From positions 1 to 7,156 of the forward strand of contig JADGPV010000154.1 in the NCBI GenBank assembly GCA_017882245.1: a stretch of DNA of 7,156 nt, written 5' to 3'. The notes under the pieces were generated by a model. It was not told the origin of the DNA and ran no database searches. It saw only the letters and a program-made list of their open reading frames with translations. This document shows positions 5,384 to 7,156 of the stretch, piece after piece; positions within the stretch are counted from its first letter, which is position 1; every line of letters starts with the position of its first letter. The position numbers and the translations under genes were made by a program. The stretch is from Bacteroidales bacterium. GTDB lineage: Bacteria > Bacteroidota > Bacteroidia > Bacteroidales > VadinHA17.

Positions 5384-6364
5384 ATGGTATCATTGGATAA
5401 TCAAATACATCATGACGATATGGAACCGCTTGGAGAGGCGGTTCCGGCAGCAGAGTTGATGACGGAGTTGTCAAGGGTAGGCATTTTGAGAAAAACCAAT
5501 AACACCAATAACGAAGTATATCTTTTTGACCATCGCAATTCATCCATCCTGATGCATGAGCTGGGCCGCATCAGGGAGCTGACCTTCCGACATGCCGGTG
5601 GCGGTACAGGCAAGGCGCTCGACCTCGATGAATATGATCTCGATCCTGATCATCCACAGAAACAGCTGATTATCTGGGATCCTGACAATCGCGAGATAAT
5701 TGGCGGCTACAGGTTTATCTTCCCCGGGTATAAAGAGAAGGACTTTTCTGTTGACAGGTTTGCCTCATCATCATATTTCACATTCTCACGGAAATTCATC
5801 AGGAAGTATCTGCCCCACACCATGGAGCTCGGGCGCTCCTTTGTCAGACCGGAGTACCAGAGCACAGCAAGGGGACGAAAGAGCCTTTACGCCCTTGACA
5901 ACCTTTGGGACGGCCTCGGTGCCATCATCATAGACAACAGCCAGATCCGGTATCTCTTTGGGAAAGTAACGATGTACACCCATTACAACGTGCAGGCAAG
6001 GAACATGATCCTTTACTTCATGCTCAAGTACTTCCCCGATAAGGATAAACTGGCAGTTCCGGATGATCCTATCATCCTGGATATCCACCAGGGAGAAATG
6101 AAGCAGCTGTTTACCGGGAAGAATTTCAAGGAGGACTTAAAGATATTGTCACAGGAAGTCCGTAAACTCGGAGAAAATATTCCGCCTCTTATCAACGCTT
6201 ATATGAACCTCTCGCCTTCAATGAGGTGCTTCGGGACATTTATCAATCATCATTTCGGGAATGTAGAAGAGACTGGGATAATGATCACAGTACGTGATAT
6301 TTACGTCGGAAAGATCAACCGCCACCTAGCCTCCTACCGTCAGGATTTTAACATCTCTCAGTAG
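5384..6364 (+). CDS. OlsB/GlsB-like GNAT-fold N-acyltransferase (amino-acid lipid synthesis candidate)
   Basis: A 326-residue protein of the acetyltransferase family that includes OlsB and the Bacteroides GlsB/commendamide synthase, often annotated as 'hemolysin' or GNAT acetyltransferase. Family blocks are IRELTFRHAGGGTGKALDLDEYD (63-85), QLIIWDPDNREIIGGYRFI (94-112), MELGRSFVRPEYQS (147-160), ALDNLWDGLGA (170-180) and LFGKVTMYTHYN (191-202). Enzymes of this type N-acylate an amino acid (glycine or ornithine) with a 3-hydroxyacyl group from acyl-ACP. The C-terminal part beyond about 210 is less conserved and typical of the long Bacteroidota form. No signal peptide or membrane helix is seen. 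A second ATG at codon 13 (5420) could be the true start, because the first dozen residues are not conserved. The gene lies 30 nt after the PlsC-like gene, probably in the same operon. Its stop overlaps the purF end. Confidence 0.82.
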   Translation: MVSLDNQIHHDDMEPLGEAVPAAELMTELSRVGILRKTNNTNNEVYLFDHRNSSILMHELGRIRELTFRHAGGGTGKALDLDEYDLDPDHPQKQLIIWDPDNREIIGGYRFIFPGYKEKDFSVDRFASSSYFTFSRKFIRKYLPHTMELGRSFVRPEYQSTARGRKSLYALDNLWDGLGAIIIDNSQIRYLFGKVTMYTHYNVQARNMILYFMLKYFPDKDKLAVPDDPIILDIHQGEMKQLFTGKNFKEDLKILSQEVRKLGENIPPLINAYMNLSPSMRCFGTFINHHFGNVEETGIMITVRDIYVGKINRHLASYRQDFNISQ

Positions 6365-7156
6365 GCTCTATCATTTATTCCTTCCATGTAATTAACGAAA
6401 GCCCTGTTGACCACCCGGTTGCCGCCAGGAGTTGGATAGTTGCCGGTAAAGTACCAGTCGCCGGTGTGTCCCGGACAAGCCTGGTGGAGGCCATCAACCG
6501 ACTGATATACGATCTCAACCTCAGCAACTATTCCCGGAGCTCTCAGCATCAATGCTATTTGTTTTGATATTTCGTCGTCAGTGAACGGGGCATAAATTTC
6601 CTTTACGACATTTCTCATTTCGATATCAGGCTTTTGTAATTCCTTTTGGGCGCTGGCATAAACGTTTCTGATAATATCCTCACGCTCTCTTTTTTTCAGG
6701 AGTTCAATAGCTGCTTTGAAGGCAATAAAATCACCCATCCTTGCCATGTCTATACCGTAACAGTCAGGGTAGCGTATCTGGGGCGAGGAAGAAACTATTA
6801 CAATTTTTGCCGGTTCAAGGCGGTCTAGGATACGTATAATGCTCTCTCTTAAGGTGGTACCGCGTACAATTGAATCATCAATCACCACGAGGTTGTCGAT
6901 GCCTCTCCTGATGACTCCGTAGGTGACATCATAGACATGTGCAACAAGATCATCTCGACTGTTGTCTTCAGTGATGAAGGTCCGGAGCTTTATATCTTTT
7001 ACTGCTATCTTTTCAATACGGGGTTTTACCTTAATGATCTTATCAAACTCATCGGCTGTCAGTGTTTTACGGTGTTTCAGGATAGCCTCTTTCTTCCTGT
7101 TGTTGAGCCAGTCATCGATACCCTTTATCAGCCCGTAGAAGGCACTCTCAGCAGTA
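6358..7156 (-). CDS. purF: Amidophosphoribosyltransferase family (PurF), C-terminal 265 residues (partial)
   Basis: PurF carries out the first committed step of purine synthesis, making 5-phosphoribosylamine from PRPP and glutamine. The visible part is the phosphoribosyltransferase domain and tail. The PRPP loop VVIDDSIVRGTT is residues 90-101 of the fragment and intact. RTFIT and SRDDLVAHVYD lie before it, where shorter PurFs have RTFI and the PRPP-domain strands. PQIRYPDCYGIDM follows, matching the conserved PurF P-I-R-x-P-x-x-Y-G-I-D-M region. The tail ends CPGHTGDWYFTGNYPTPGG plus about 20 more residues, typical of the long (about 600-residue) Bacteroidota form. The frame is open without interruption to the right edge, so the N-terminal glutaminase domain lies outside the window. 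Some Bacteroidota carry both a short and a long PurF-like protein, so this may be the paralogue rather than the main enzyme. It converges on the acyltransferase operon with a 7-nt overlap. Confidence 0.88.
   Translation of the reverse strand, partial: TAESAFYGLIKGIDDWLNNRKKEAILKHRKTLTADEFDKIIKVKPRIEKIAVKDIKLRTFITEDNSRDDLVAHVYDVTYGVIRRGIDNLVVIDDSIVRGTTLRESIIRILDRLEPAKIVIVSSSPQIRYPDCYGIDMARMGDFIAFKAAIELLKKREREDIIRNVYASAQKELQKPDIEMRNVVKEIYAPFTDDEISKQIALMLRAPGIVAEVEIVYQSVDGLHQACPGHTGDWYFTGNYPTPGGNRVVNRAFVNYMEGINDRAY

Noticed and set aside
6886..6888. GTG near 6888 as the start of a 176-residue protein
   Set aside because: The frame upstream is open to the right edge and encodes recognisable PurF sequence; the GTG is a Val codon inside the PRPP loop.

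Overview
The window looks like chromosome from a member of the Bacteroidota, most likely Bacteroidales-like and possibly uncultured. Four things point there: a division/cell-wall cluster with the phylum's divergent FtsL-like protein and a PASTA-tailed FtsI, promoter-like sites of the TTG-N18-TAnnTTTG type, no usable Shine-Dalgarno sequences in front of the genes, and an OlsA/OlsB-like acyltransferase pair close to the glycine-lipid enzymes of Bacteroides. No RNA gene, insertion sequence, CRISPR array or phage gene was seen.

Left part (about 1-4345, minus strand): the head of a dcw cluster, transcribed right to left as mraZ - rsmH (mraW) - ftsL-like - ftsI (PASTA type) - murE, with murE cut by the left edge. 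The joints are very tight (1-nt overlap, 5-nt gap, 8-nt overlap, 5-nt gap), so this is almost certainly one operon with translational coupling. About 38 nt before mraZ lie four tandem 10-bp direct repeats of AAAGTGG type. They match the known MraZ operator pattern and suggest that the operon is autoregulated by its first product.

Middle (4213-4513): a 301-nt divergent intergenic region. It holds the MraZ boxes, an AT-rich probable mraZ promoter, a GC-rich 16-bp palindrome, a pair of overlapping inverted repeats, and a good Bacteroidota-type promoter reading rightward.

Right part (4514-6364, plus strand): a two-gene operon of a PlsC/OlsA-like O-acyltransferase and an OlsB/GlsB-like N-acyltransferase of the GNAT fold. 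Together they are predicted to make a diacylated amino-acid lipid (glycine lipid/commendamide type): the GNAT enzyme would N-acylate the amino acid with a 3-hydroxy fatty acid, and the PlsC-type enzyme would esterify the 3-hydroxyl.

Right edge (6358-7156, minus strand): the C-terminal 265 residues of an amidophosphoribosyltransferase (PurF family) with an intact PRPP loop. It converges on the acyltransferase operon, and the two stop-codon ends overlap by 7 nt.

Most of the window is ordinary core genome. The parts most worth a second look are the MraZ box array, the acyltransferase pair with its variant HX5D motif, and the inverted repeats around the rightward promoter.
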